This document shows, one piece after another, positions 8,919 to 16,155 of a stretch of DNA of 64,000 nt. Position numbers and translations under genes: made by a program. Origin of the DNA: an uncultured Collinsella sp. (lineage in GTDB: Bacteria; Actinomycetota; Coriobacteriia; Coriobacteriales; Coriobacteriaceae). Within the stretch, counting starts at the first letter, position 1, and each line of letters starts with the position of its first letter. Below the pieces are notes generated by a model that saw only the letters and a list, made by a program, of their open reading frames with translations, had not been told where the DNA came from and searched no databases. The stretch covers positions 1-64,000 of the forward strand of contig UQWV01000001.1 of assembly GCA_900544845.1 (NCBI GenBank), in the 5' to 3' direction.

Positions 8919-9173
8919 ATGGGTCCGTTCCAGATTCTTCTGTTTGTCGTTTGGGCTGTTTCTGCCGTGGCGCTGACGATTCTCGTCCTGATGCATTCCG
9001 GTAAGGGTACCGGCGTTTCGGATATGATTGCCAGCTCGCTGTATAACTCCAGCTCTGCCACGGGCGTTATGGAGCAGAACCTTGACCGCCTGACCGTCAT
9101 CATGGCTGTCGTGTTTGCCGTGTGCGTCGTGCTGTGCATGTTCTTCTTCCCGCAGGGCATCGTGGGCTACTAA
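8919..9173 (+). CDS. secG: Preprotein translocase subunit SecG
   Basis: Small auxiliary subunit of the SecYEG protein-export channel, 84 residues. Two hydrophobic segments (about residues 4-26 and 55-77) are separated by a loop with HSGKGTGVSD, the family's conserved LxHSGKGxGxS region. AAGGAG lies 7 nt before the ATG. It stands alone between two terminators; the position directly downstream of the triose block is common in Gram-positives. Confidence 0.9.
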   Translation: MGPFQILLFVVWAVSAVALTILVLMHSGKGTGVSDMIASSLYNSSSATGVMEQNLDRLTVIMAVVFAVCVVLCMFFFPQGIVGY

Positions 9174-9197
9174 TCACGAGCCGCATAAATACTTGAA

Positions 9198-9226
9198 AAG
9201 GGTCCCGCAAGTGCGGGACCCTTTTT
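9198..9226 (+). terminator. Intrinsic terminator after secG
   Basis: Stem GGGTCCCGC/GCGGGACCC with a 4-nt loop, followed by TTTTT. Confidence 0.85.
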
Positions 9227-9349
9227 GTTTACATATTTGTAACAGAGTCAAAATATCCTCATATACTTCGCCCAACTAAAGAAAATCTCGACCGTTAACC
9301 GGAATTAGCCCCAAATCGTGCATAAAATGCGCTACTGTATTGCAATACG

Positions 9350-9388
9350 TTGGTCCGCTTTGTATAACCAGCCAAAACGGCGGACCGC
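9350..9388. other. Inverted repeat in the oppA leader
   Basis: GGTCCGC near 9352 pairs with GCGGACC near 9381, and a 12-bp palindrome GTATTGCAATAC lies just before it (9338-9349). The 290-bp gap 9174-9464 otherwise holds only AT-rich promoter-like sequence. It could be an operator or mRNA leader structure; no known riboswitch is recognised. Confidence 0.3.
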
Positions 9389-9464
9389 GTTTGAATGGTT
9401 CGATTGGGCTGTCTTGACGTTGCCCGACCGAACTTACTTTGTCCTATCTCATAAGGAGGATGGC

Positions 9465-11141
9465 ATGGCTGATTCTATGTTCCACCAGCCCGTTATGGGT
9501 CGTCGCGCCTTTGTCGGCGGTACCCTTGCTGCGAGCTCCATGGCTTTTCTTGCCGCATGCGGCAAGAAGGGCGGCGACGCTTCCGGTTCTGAGTCCGGTT
9601 CGACGCTGAACTTCTACATCAACAACCCGGTCTGCATCGACCCCTATAACGTCCAGGAGGACCAGGGCACTCAGGTCGAGTACCAGCTCTTTGATGCTCT
9701 GACCTCTTATGACGCCGAGAAGGGCGAGATCGTTCCGCTGGCTTGCGAGTCCTTTGAGGCCAACGACGACGCCACCGAGTTCACCTTCAAGATCAAGAAG
9801 GCCAAGTTCCACAACGGTGACGACGTTACCTCCAAGTCCTTCAAGCTCGGTTGGGAGCGTCTGGTCAACACCAAGTCGGCCATCGCTACCGAGTACGGCC
9901 CTTCCGAGGTCTCCTATCACCTTTCTATGGTCGAGGGCTATGACGACCTGCTTGCCGGTAACGCTACCGAGCTCAGCGGTGTTACTTGCCCCGACGATGA
10001 GACCCTCGTCGTCAAGCTGTCTTCCGCTTACGCCGACTTCCCCTTCGTCGCCTCTCACCCGGCTCTGGCCCCGGTTCCCGAGTGCGCCGAGTCCGATGTC
10101 AAGAGCTTCTATCTTGCACCGGTCGGTAACGGCCCGTTCATGATGGACGGCAAGTGGGAGGATGGTCAGGAGATCAACCTCAAGAAGTTCGACGATTACT
10201 ATGGCGACAAGGCCAAGATCGATGGCATCCACTTCCAGGTCATCAAGGACATGGAGACTGCTTACAAGGAGTTCCAGGCCGGTAACCTCGATGTCTGCGA
10301 CGTTCCTGTTGCTCAGATCGATGCCGCCAAGAAGGATCGCGGCGTGTCCAAGGACGGCTACACCATGGGTGACGGCGAGCGCATGCTGCTCGGCGCCGAG
10401 CCTTCCACGTACTATCTGACCTGCAACACCACGGCCGAGCCGTTCAACAACGCCGACCTGCGTAGGGGCATCTCCCTGGCCATCAACCGTGAGGCCATCT
10501 GCAAGACCATCTTCAAGGGTACCCGTACCCCTGCCGACGGCATTGTTCCTCCGGGCATCGATGGCTACAAGGAGGGCGCATGGGAGTTCTGCGCCTACGA
10601 TGTCGACAAGGCTAACGAGTACCTCGACAAGGTTGCTCCCGCTGGCGCTAACGGGGATCGTGGCATTAGCGTGACCCTTTCCTACAACCAGGACGGCGGT
10701 CACAAGGAGATCATGGAGTCCATCATCGGCGACCTCGCCAAGGTTGGCGTTACCGCTGTCTCCGATACCCCCGAGTGGTCTGCCCTGCTCGAGCAGTATC
10801 AGAACTTTAACTATCAGTTCGGTCGTCTGGGTTGGATTGCCGACTACCCGATCATGGACAACTTCCTGTATCCGCTGTTCCACTCCGACTCCCTCGGTGG
10901 CGACAACCGCTCTGGTTACAGCAACCCCGAGTTCGACGCCAAGGTCGACGAGGCTCGTACTATTGTTGACGACGAGGAGCGCGTCGCTAAGATGCAGGAG
11001 GCCGATGCAATGGTCGCTGCCGACTGCCCGGTCATCCCGGTGATGTTCTACACGCACACCATCGTCGGCTCCGATCGCATCAAGCACCTCTATGTCGATC
11101 CGCAGAAGCACGCCGAGCTGGGTACCGCTGAGCTCGCCTAA
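9465..11141 (+). CDS. oppA: Oligopeptide ABC transporter, substrate-binding lipoprotein
   Basis: Extracytoplasmic solute-binding protein (family 5) that captures peptides for the OppBCDF importer. The product has 558 residues. The N-terminus has twin Arg (residues 13-14) followed by a hydrophobic stretch and a lipobox FLAAC (Cys32), so it is a lipoprotein, possibly exported by Tat. The start is set by AAGGAGG 5 nt upstream; the longer in-frame reading from 9318 lacks a ribosome-binding site. Family segments include PEVSYHLS-type N-lobe and LNYNQDGGH-like C-lobe regions. A hairpin separates it from oppB, as is common where the binding protein must be made in excess. Peptide specificity is not readable. 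Confidence 0.88.
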   Translation: MADSMFHQPVMGRRAFVGGTLAASSMAFLAACGKKGGDASGSESGSTLNFYINNPVCIDPYNVQEDQGTQVEYQLFDALTSYDAEKGEIVPLACESFEANDDATEFTFKIKKAKFHNGDDVTSKSFKLGWERLVNTKSAIATEYGPSEVSYHLSMVEGYDDLLAGNATELSGVTCPDDETLVVKLSSAYADFPFVASHPALAPVPECAESDVKSFYLAPVGNGPFMMDGKWEDGQEINLKKFDDYYGDKAKIDGIHFQVIKDMETAYKEFQAGNLDVCDVPVAQIDAAKKDRGVSKDGYTMGDGERMLLGAEPSTYYLTCNTTAEPFNNADLRRGISLAINREAICKTIFKGTRTPADGIVPPGIDGYKEGAWEFCAYDVDKANEYLDKVAPAGANGDRGISVTLSYNQDGGHKEIMESIIGDLAKVGVTAVSDTPEWSALLEQYQNFNYQFGRLGWIADYPIMDNFLYPLFHSDSLGGDNRSGYSNPEFDAKVDEARTIVDDEERVAKMQEADAMVAADCPVIPVMFYTHTIVGSDRIKHLYVDPQKHAELGTAELA

Positions 11142-11237
11142 GAGTTTGCAGCTTCCGTGAGGGTCAAGTATTTACGTAGACCTCATGGGAAACATACAGT
11201 TCTCCCTAACCTGGGGTAAACTGGCTGATGGTAATTT

Positions 11238-11270
11238 TGGGATGCCGGTCTGGCGATCGGCATCCCATTT
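11238..11270 (+). terminator. Hairpin between oppA and oppB (probable partial terminator)
   Basis: Perfect 10-bp stem TGGGATGCCG/CGGCATCCCA with a 10-nt loop, then TTTAGG. The short T run suggests attenuation rather than full termination, so that oppA mRNA exceeds oppBCDF. Confidence 0.5.
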
Positions 11271-11297
11271 AGGTTAATCCCTAGATAGGGGAGTGGT

Positions 11298-12335
11298 ATG
11301 GGTAAGTACATCGTTAAACGTGTGCTTCAGTTCATCCCGGTATTTTTGGGCGTTACGCTGATTCTGTTCGCCCTTCAGAATATCGTGCCGGGAGATCCGA
11401 TCAAGCTGATCGGTGGAGACAAGGCTCTGTCCCCCGAGGTGGAGCTTCAGCTTCGCGTCCGCTATCACCTGGTCCAGTCGGACGAGGACGGCAACGCGAT
11501 CCTTGACGAGAACGGCGATCCCGTTCAAACGTCGCTCGTGGACCGTTACTTGTATTACATGAACGGCCTGCTTCATGGCGATCTGGGCAATTCGTATCAG
11601 CGCAAGCTGCCGGTTACGGAAATCTTTGCCCAGAAGTATCCGTATACGGTCAAACTTGCCGCGTGCGCCATCGTGCTCGAGGCAATCATGGGTATCGGTG
11701 CGGGTATCATTTCGGCGGTAAAGCGTTATTCCTTCTGGGATATTTTGGTAACGCTCACCACGTCGATCCTCGTTGCGGTCCCGGCCTTCTGGCTCGGTAT
11801 GTTGCTGCAGCTGTTCTTTGGCGTCATCCTCAAGGACGCTACGGGCGGTGCAATCTCCATGCCGATCTCGGGTGCCGGCGGTTCCAGCTCTCAGTATCAG
11901 GATTGGATGCACTATGTGCTTCCGACCATTACGCTGGCTTCGGTTTCGACCGCTTATGCCGCCCGCATTATGCGCTCGCAGCTGCTTGACGTCATGAACC
12001 AGGATTACATCCGTACGGCAAAGGCCAAGGGTCTCTCCAATCGCGCGATCATCGTCAAGCATGCGCTTAAGAATGCACTCATCCCCGTCGTTACCTATAT
12101 TGGTGTCGACTTTGGTGGCATGCTTTCGGGCGCCATCCTGACCGAGACGGTTTTTAACTGGCCCGGTATCGGCTATGAGGTCTATCGCGCCATTAGCATG
12201 CGTGACTGGCCCATCGTTATGGGCGGCGTTACGCTCATCGTTGTCGTCGTCATGGTGATCAACCTGCTCGTCGACATTAGCTATGCATTCCTCGACCCGC
12301 GCATCCGCCTTGGCGGTCCGTCGGATAAGGCCTAA
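11298..12335 (+). CDS. oppB: Oligopeptide ABC transporter permease OppB
   Basis: Inner-membrane permease of the binding-protein-dependent (BPD) class, 345 residues. It begins with a transmembrane helix (about 9-29), has a long extracytoplasmic loop (about 35-100) and four or five further helices. The EAA coupling motif region is DYIRTAKAKGLSNRAIIVKHALKNALIPV near residues 236-263. GGGGAG precedes the start. It is the first gene of the oppBCDF unit and forms the channel with OppC. Confidence 0.93.
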   Translation: MGKYIVKRVLQFIPVFLGVTLILFALQNIVPGDPIKLIGGDKALSPEVELQLRVRYHLVQSDEDGNAILDENGDPVQTSLVDRYLYYMNGLLHGDLGNSYQRKLPVTEIFAQKYPYTVKLAACAIVLEAIMGIGAGIISAVKRYSFWDILVTLTTSILVAVPAFWLGMLLQLFFGVILKDATGGAISMPISGAGGSSSQYQDWMHYVLPTITLASVSTAYAARIMRSQLLDVMNQDYIRTAKAKGLSNRAIIVKHALKNALIPVVTYIGVDFGGMLSGAILTETVFNWPGIGYEVYRAISMRDWPIVMGGVTLIVVVVMVINLLVDISYAFLDPRIRLGGPSDKA

Positions 12336-12349
12336 GGGAGGTACGTCTC

Positions 12350-13285
12350 ATGCAGGAAACTGATTCTCAGTCTCAGGAGCAGGCTACCGCCACCAAGGCC
12401 GCATCTGCTCCCGCGAAGTCCCGCACGCTGTGGGGCGACGCTTTTAAGCGTCTTCGTAAGAACAAACTCGCCGTTATCGGTGTCTGTTGGATCATCATCG
12501 TCGTTGTGGTTGCCCTGACCGCAGATCTGTGGGCTAAGCCCTGGCTCGGTTCTCCGACGGCTTCCGACTCGACCACCATGGCCGAGACGTCGCTGCTGGC
12601 TCCGTGTGCAGAGCACCCGTTTGGCACCGACGCCCTTGGTCGTGACATTCTCGTCCGCGTTATCTACGGTGCGCGCGTTTCGCTGTCTGTCGGAATTATG
12701 GCCACCGCGATTTCCACGCTGATCGGTCTGGTCATGGGTGCTCTGGCCGGTTTCTACGGCGGCATCTGGGATACGATCATCATGCGCTGTGCGGACATCT
12801 TCCTGGCGTTCCCGTACGTGCTGTTCGTTGTCGCCATGATCGCCGTTATCGGCCGCGGTCTTCAGAACGTCTTTATCGCCATCGGTATTCTCGGCTGGCC
12901 TTCGATTGCGCGCGTCTTCCGCTCTGCGATCTTGACCGTCAAGGAAAACGACTATGTTGATGCTGCGCGCGCGATGGGTGCATCCGATGCTCGTATCGTC
13001 GTGCGTCACATCTTCCCGAACTCCGTCGCCTCCATCGTGGTCTACGCGACCATGAACATTGGTGGCGCCATCCTGACCGAGTCTGCTCTGTCCTTCCTCG
13101 GCATGGGCGTTATTCCGCCTACGCCTTCGTGGGGCTCCATGATTCAGGACGGTCAGCAGTATCTGCTGACTGCTCCCTGGATGATGATCATGCCCGGTCT
13201 GGCAATTCTCTCGACGGTGCTCGCCTTCACCCTGCTGGGTGACGGTTTGCGCGACGCCCTCGACGTCAAGATGAAGGACGCATAA
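12350..13285 (+). CDS. oppC: Oligopeptide ABC transporter permease OppC
   Basis: Second channel subunit, 311 residues. The hydrophilic N-terminal tail (1-35) is followed by a first helix (about 40-58) and the conserved HPFGTDALGRDILVRVIYGARVSL segment, diagnostic of the OppC/DppC family. The EAA region is DYVDAARAMGASDARIVVRHIFPN. The start has AAGGGAGG upstream and lies 14 nt after oppB. Ends 2 nt before oppD. Confidence 0.93.
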   Translation: MQETDSQSQEQATATKAASAPAKSRTLWGDAFKRLRKNKLAVIGVCWIIIVVVVALTADLWAKPWLGSPTASDSTTMAETSLLAPCAEHPFGTDALGRDILVRVIYGARVSLSVGIMATAISTLIGLVMGALAGFYGGIWDTIIMRCADIFLAFPYVLFVVAMIAVIGRGLQNVFIAIGILGWPSIARVFRSAILTVKENDYVDAARAMGASDARIVVRHIFPNSVASIVVYATMNIGGAILTESALSFLGMGVIPPTPSWGSMIQDGQQYLLTAPWMMIMPGLAILSTVLAFTLLGDGLRDALDVKMKDA

Positions 13286-13287
13286 GG

Positions 13288-14379
13288 ATGAAGAAGAACA
13301 AGAACTATGTGGACCTGAAGGACCAGCCGGTTCCCGAGGGCCAGCATCTGCTCGAGGTCGATGACCTAAAGATGTATTTCCACACCGAGGATGGCGTCGT
13401 TCGCGCTGTCGACGGTGTCTCCTACACGCTCGATCGCGGCGAGACCCTGGGCGTCGTCGGTGAGTCCGGCTCCGGTAAGTCCGTGACCGCCATGACCATC
13501 ATGGGCCTTATCTCGATGCCTCCGGGAAAGATCGAGGGCGGCGACGTTCGCTATCGCGGTCGTTCTATCCTCGAGATGACCGAGGAAGAGATGCAGCACA
13601 TTCGCGGTAACGATATCGCGATGATCTTCCAGGATCCTATGACCTCCTTGAACCCGGTCTATAAGATCGGCAAGCAGGTAGGCGAGGGTCTTCGTCTGCA
13701 CCGTGGCTACTCCAAGCAGGAGGCGCTCAAGCGCGCCACCGAGCTTTTGGACCTCGTTGGCATTCCCGAGCCCGAGAAGCGCGTCAATGAGTATCCGCAC
13801 CAGTTCTCTGGCGGTATGCGTCAGCGCGTCATGATCGCTATGGCTCTTGCCTGCGACCCCGATATTCTGATTGCCGACGAGCCCACGACTGCCTTGGACG
13901 TTACCATTCAGGCTCAGATTATTGAGCTTATGCAGGAAATGCAGGAGAAGAACGGCAACGCCATCATCATGATCACCCATGACCTGGGCGTTGTCGCCGA
14001 TATGGCTGACAAGATCATGGTTATGTACGCCGGCCGTCCCGTCGAGTTCGGTACTGCTGAGGAAATCTTCTACGAGAGCCGCCACCCCTACACCTGGGGC
14101 CTTATCCGCTCCATCCCGGAGCAGGCCATCGAAGAGAAGAAGCCTCTTACGCCGATTCACGGCAACCCGCCTTCGCTCATGAACCTGCCTGAGGGCTGCG
14201 TCTTCTCTCCTCGCTGCCCCTATGCGACGGACAAGTGCCGCAAGCAGCGCCCCGAGCGCGTTGTCACCGAGTCTGGTCATTACTCTGCGTGCCACTACTC
14301 CGGTGACCCCGAGTTCCTCAAGAACGCTCCTGAGACGTCCCGTACGCGCAAGGATTCCAAGAAGGGAGGCGAGGCGTAA
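13288..14379 (+). CDS. oppD: Oligopeptide ABC transporter ATP-binding protein OppD
   Basis: Cytoplasmic ATPase of the importer, 363 residues. Walker A GESGSGKS (about 56-63), Q-loop IFQDPM, signature FSGGMRQRV and Walker B ILIADEPTTALD are intact, and the switch His is in ITHDLG. The C-terminal oligopeptide-transporter domain contains the four-Cys pattern CVFSPRCPYATDKC...ACH, which in homologues can bind an iron-sulphur cluster. It begins 2 nt after oppC and overlaps oppF by one base (TAATG), so translation is coupled. Confidence 0.94.
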   Translation: MKKNKNYVDLKDQPVPEGQHLLEVDDLKMYFHTEDGVVRAVDGVSYTLDRGETLGVVGESGSGKSVTAMTIMGLISMPPGKIEGGDVRYRGRSILEMTEEEMQHIRGNDIAMIFQDPMTSLNPVYKIGKQVGEGLRLHRGYSKQEALKRATELLDLVGIPEPEKRVNEYPHQFSGGMRQRVMIAMALACDPDILIADEPTTALDVTIQAQIIELMQEMQEKNGNAIIMITHDLGVVADMADKIMVMYAGRPVEFGTAEEIFYESRHPYTWGLIRSIPEQAIEEKKPLTPIHGNPPSLMNLPEGCVFSPRCPYATDKCRKQRPERVVTESGHYSACHYSGDPEFLKNAPETSRTRKDSKKGGEA

Positions 14380-15407
14380 TGGCAGATACCAACGAGCGCA
14401 CTCCGCTGCTGAAGGTCGAGCACCTCTCTAAGGAGTTTCCCGCTGAGTCCGGCATGTTCGCCAAGCGCTTCACCAAGCGTGTCGTCTCTGCTGTAAATGA
14501 CATCTCTTTTGAGATTTATCCTGGCGAGACCTTTGGTCTGGTTGGCGAGTCTGGTTGCGGCAAGTCCACGACGGGCCGCACCATCATGCGTCTGACCAAG
14601 CCGACCGCCGGTAAGGTGTTCTTCCAGGGCAAAGATGTTGCAGAGATGAGCAAGCATGAGATCAAGGACATGCGTCGCGAGATGCAGTTTATCTTCCAGG
14701 ATCCTTATGCTTCGCTCAACCCTCGTATGACCATCGGAGAGATTGTCTCCGAGCCCATGACCATTCATGGCGTGGGTACCAAGGAGGAGCGCATTGAGCG
14801 CGTCCGCGAGCTTCTCGACGTCGTTGGACTGAACCCCGAGCACATCAACCGCTATCCGCATGAGTTCTCCGGCGGTCAGCGTCAGCGTGTCGGCATTGCC
14901 CGCGCTTTTGCGCTGAAGCCCAAGCTGATTATCTGCGACGAGCCGGTTTCCGCTCTGGATGTTTCCATTCAGGCCCAGGTTCTGAACCTGCTCAAGGAAC
15001 TGCAGGACAAGTTCGGTACCGCGTATCTGTTTATCGCCCACGACCTGTCCGTCGTACAGCACATCTCCGATCGCGTTGCCGTTATGTATCTGGGTAAGAT
15101 GGTCGAGGTTTCGGACTGGAAGACGCTCTATAGTGAGCCTCACCATCCGTACACGCAGTCGCTGCTGTCTGCCGTGCCGGTGCCCGATCCGGATATCCAG
15201 AAGACCCGTAAGCGCATCATCCTTGCCGGCGATCCGCCGTCACCGCTGGATCCGCCGACCGGTTGCCGTTTCCACACCCGCTGCCCGATCGCGCAGGGTA
15301 TCTGCTCTGAGAAGCTCCCTGAGTTTAAGGAAGTTGCCCCGGGCCACTGCTGTGCCTGCCACTTCGCGGAGCCGTTCCCGATCAAGGAATCGCACATCGA
15401 CCTGTAG
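14379..15407 (+). CDS. oppF: Oligopeptide ABC transporter ATP-binding protein OppF
   Basis: Second importer ATPase, 342 residues, paired with OppD. Walker A GESGCGKS, signature FSGGQRQRV, Walker B LIICDEPVSALD and switch IAHDLS are complete. The C-terminal Cys-rich domain is present (CRFHTRCPIAQGIC...CACH). Its start codon overlaps the oppD stop. It ends the opp unit; the transcript then runs into a 132-bp palindrome and a hairpin terminator. Confidence 0.94.
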   Translation: MADTNERTPLLKVEHLSKEFPAESGMFAKRFTKRVVSAVNDISFEIYPGETFGLVGESGCGKSTTGRTIMRLTKPTAGKVFFQGKDVAEMSKHEIKDMRREMQFIFQDPYASLNPRMTIGEIVSEPMTIHGVGTKEERIERVRELLDVVGLNPEHINRYPHEFSGGQRQRVGIARAFALKPKLIICDEPVSALDVSIQAQVLNLLKELQDKFGTAYLFIAHDLSVVQHISDRVAVMYLGKMVEVSDWKTLYSEPHHPYTQSLLSAVPVPDPDIQKTRKRIILAGDPPSPLDPPTGCRFHTRCPIAQGICSEKLPEFKEVAPGHCCACHFAEPFPIKESHIDL

Positions 15408-15423
15408 TCGGTTGTTCTCGTCC

Positions 15424-15555
15424 GGGCCCGCGCTGGACTTAGTTTTCAGAACGTCCTCGACCATGGAAACCCCCTTATCCTGCTCCTTCGGAGCTGCGGA
15501 TAAGGGGGTTTCCTGGTCTGCGGAATGTTCTGAAAACTAAGTCCAGCACGGGCCC
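15424..15555. repeat. Long intergenic palindrome A (132 bp)
   Basis: Outer arms of 29 nt (15424-15452 and 15527-15555) pair at 28 positions. Inner arms of 16 nt (15465-15480 and 15498-15513) pair perfectly, closed by GCTCC-TTC-GGAGC. Only about 12 nt on each side between the two stems are unpaired. It starts 17 nt after oppF. It is far longer than a rho-independent terminator and lacks a final T tract. Confidence 0.85.
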
Positions 15556-15621
15556 TGCGGCAACGCGGCAGGGAGGGGTGCGATTCCTTGATCGCTCACT
15601 TAATCTAATAGGAAAGTTAGT

Positions 15622-15650
15622 GAGGCCGGAGCTTTAGCTCCGGCCTCTTT
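15622..15650 (+). terminator. Hairpin terminator of the opp unit
   Basis: GAGGCCGGAGC pairs with GCTCCGGCCTC over a short loop, followed by TTTATAT. A second hairpin (GGCTCGGC/GCCGAGCC, 15658-15677) follows immediately. Confidence 0.65.
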
Positions 15651-15737
15651 ATATAAGGGCTCGGCAAAGCCGAGCCACCAAATTTGCATCAGCCCCCAGA
15701 ACATGTTTGAGAACTGTGCCTGAAGTATGTATTTGCA

Positions 15738-15862
15738 GGCCCCGAATCGGTGCTGCCTCCCGGCGCATTCCGCAGGGGGAGCGATATTTTGCAGCACGAA
15801 GTGCGCAACAAAATATCGCTCATGCCCGAGGACGCGCCGGGAGGCAACACCGATTCGGGGCC
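15738..15862. repeat. Long intergenic palindrome B (125 bp)
   Basis: Outer arms of 29 nt (15738-15766 and 15834-15862) pair at 28 positions. Inner arms of 12 nt (15779-15790 and 15810-15821) pair perfectly and enclose a GCAC-GAA-GTGC hairpin. Same build and size as palindrome A but unrelated sequence. It lies 38 bp before the tRNA-Leu promoter. Confidence 0.85.
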
Positions 15863-15900
15863 GAACATATAGATCTATCAGCGCATTTACAAATTCGTAA

Positions 15901-15949
15901 ACTTTTTTGAAAAAAGTGCTTGCACAGTTCTCGAATCATAGGTTATTAT
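15901..15949 (+). promoter_or_regulatory. Promoter of tRNA-Leu with AT-palindrome
   Basis: A 17-nt perfect palindrome ACTTTTTTGAAAAAAGT (15901-15917) is followed after 2 nt by TTGCAC (15920-15925), then 18 bp, then TATTAT (15944-15949). The same arrangement precedes two tRNA-Gly genes (19372 and 21727). Confidence 0.75.
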
Positions 15950-16006
15950 CTTCCTCGTTGAACGCGCGGGTCCAACAAAACGAACCGTGAATCAACAACA
16001 TAGCAT

Positions 16007-16096
16007 GTCGGAGTGGCGGAATTGGCAGACGCGCTAGCTTGAGGTGCTAGTGACCGCTTTTTGGTCATGCGGGTTCAAGTCCCGCCTCCGACACCA
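16007..16096 (+). tRNA. tRNA-Leu (anticodon GAG)
   Basis: A 90-nt tRNA with the long variable arm of Leu tRNAs. Acceptor GTCGGAG/CTCCGAC, anticodon stem CTAGC/GCTAG around loop TTGAGGT with GAG at 16041-16043, T-loop GGTTCAAGTCC, and encoded CCA. Confidence 0.96.
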
Positions 16097-16107
16097 TCGC
16101 ATTTGAG

Positions 16108-16129
16108 AAGCCTCTTCGGAGGCTTTTTT
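16108..16129 (+). terminator. Terminator of tRNA-Leu
   Basis: AAGCCTC-TTCG-GAGGCTT followed by TTTT. Confidence 0.8.
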
Positions 16130-16155
16130 GTTACCGATAGACGGTGGGGTCCACG

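Noticed and set aside
9230..9464. T-box or other amino-acid riboswitch ahead of oppA
   Set aside because: No T-box sequence or specifier loop can be found; only short inverted repeats are present.
15424..15862. CRISPR array or insertion sequence between oppF and tRNA-Leu
   Set aside because: The repeats are single large palindromes without spacers, direct-repeat periodicity or a transposase; no target-site duplication is evident.
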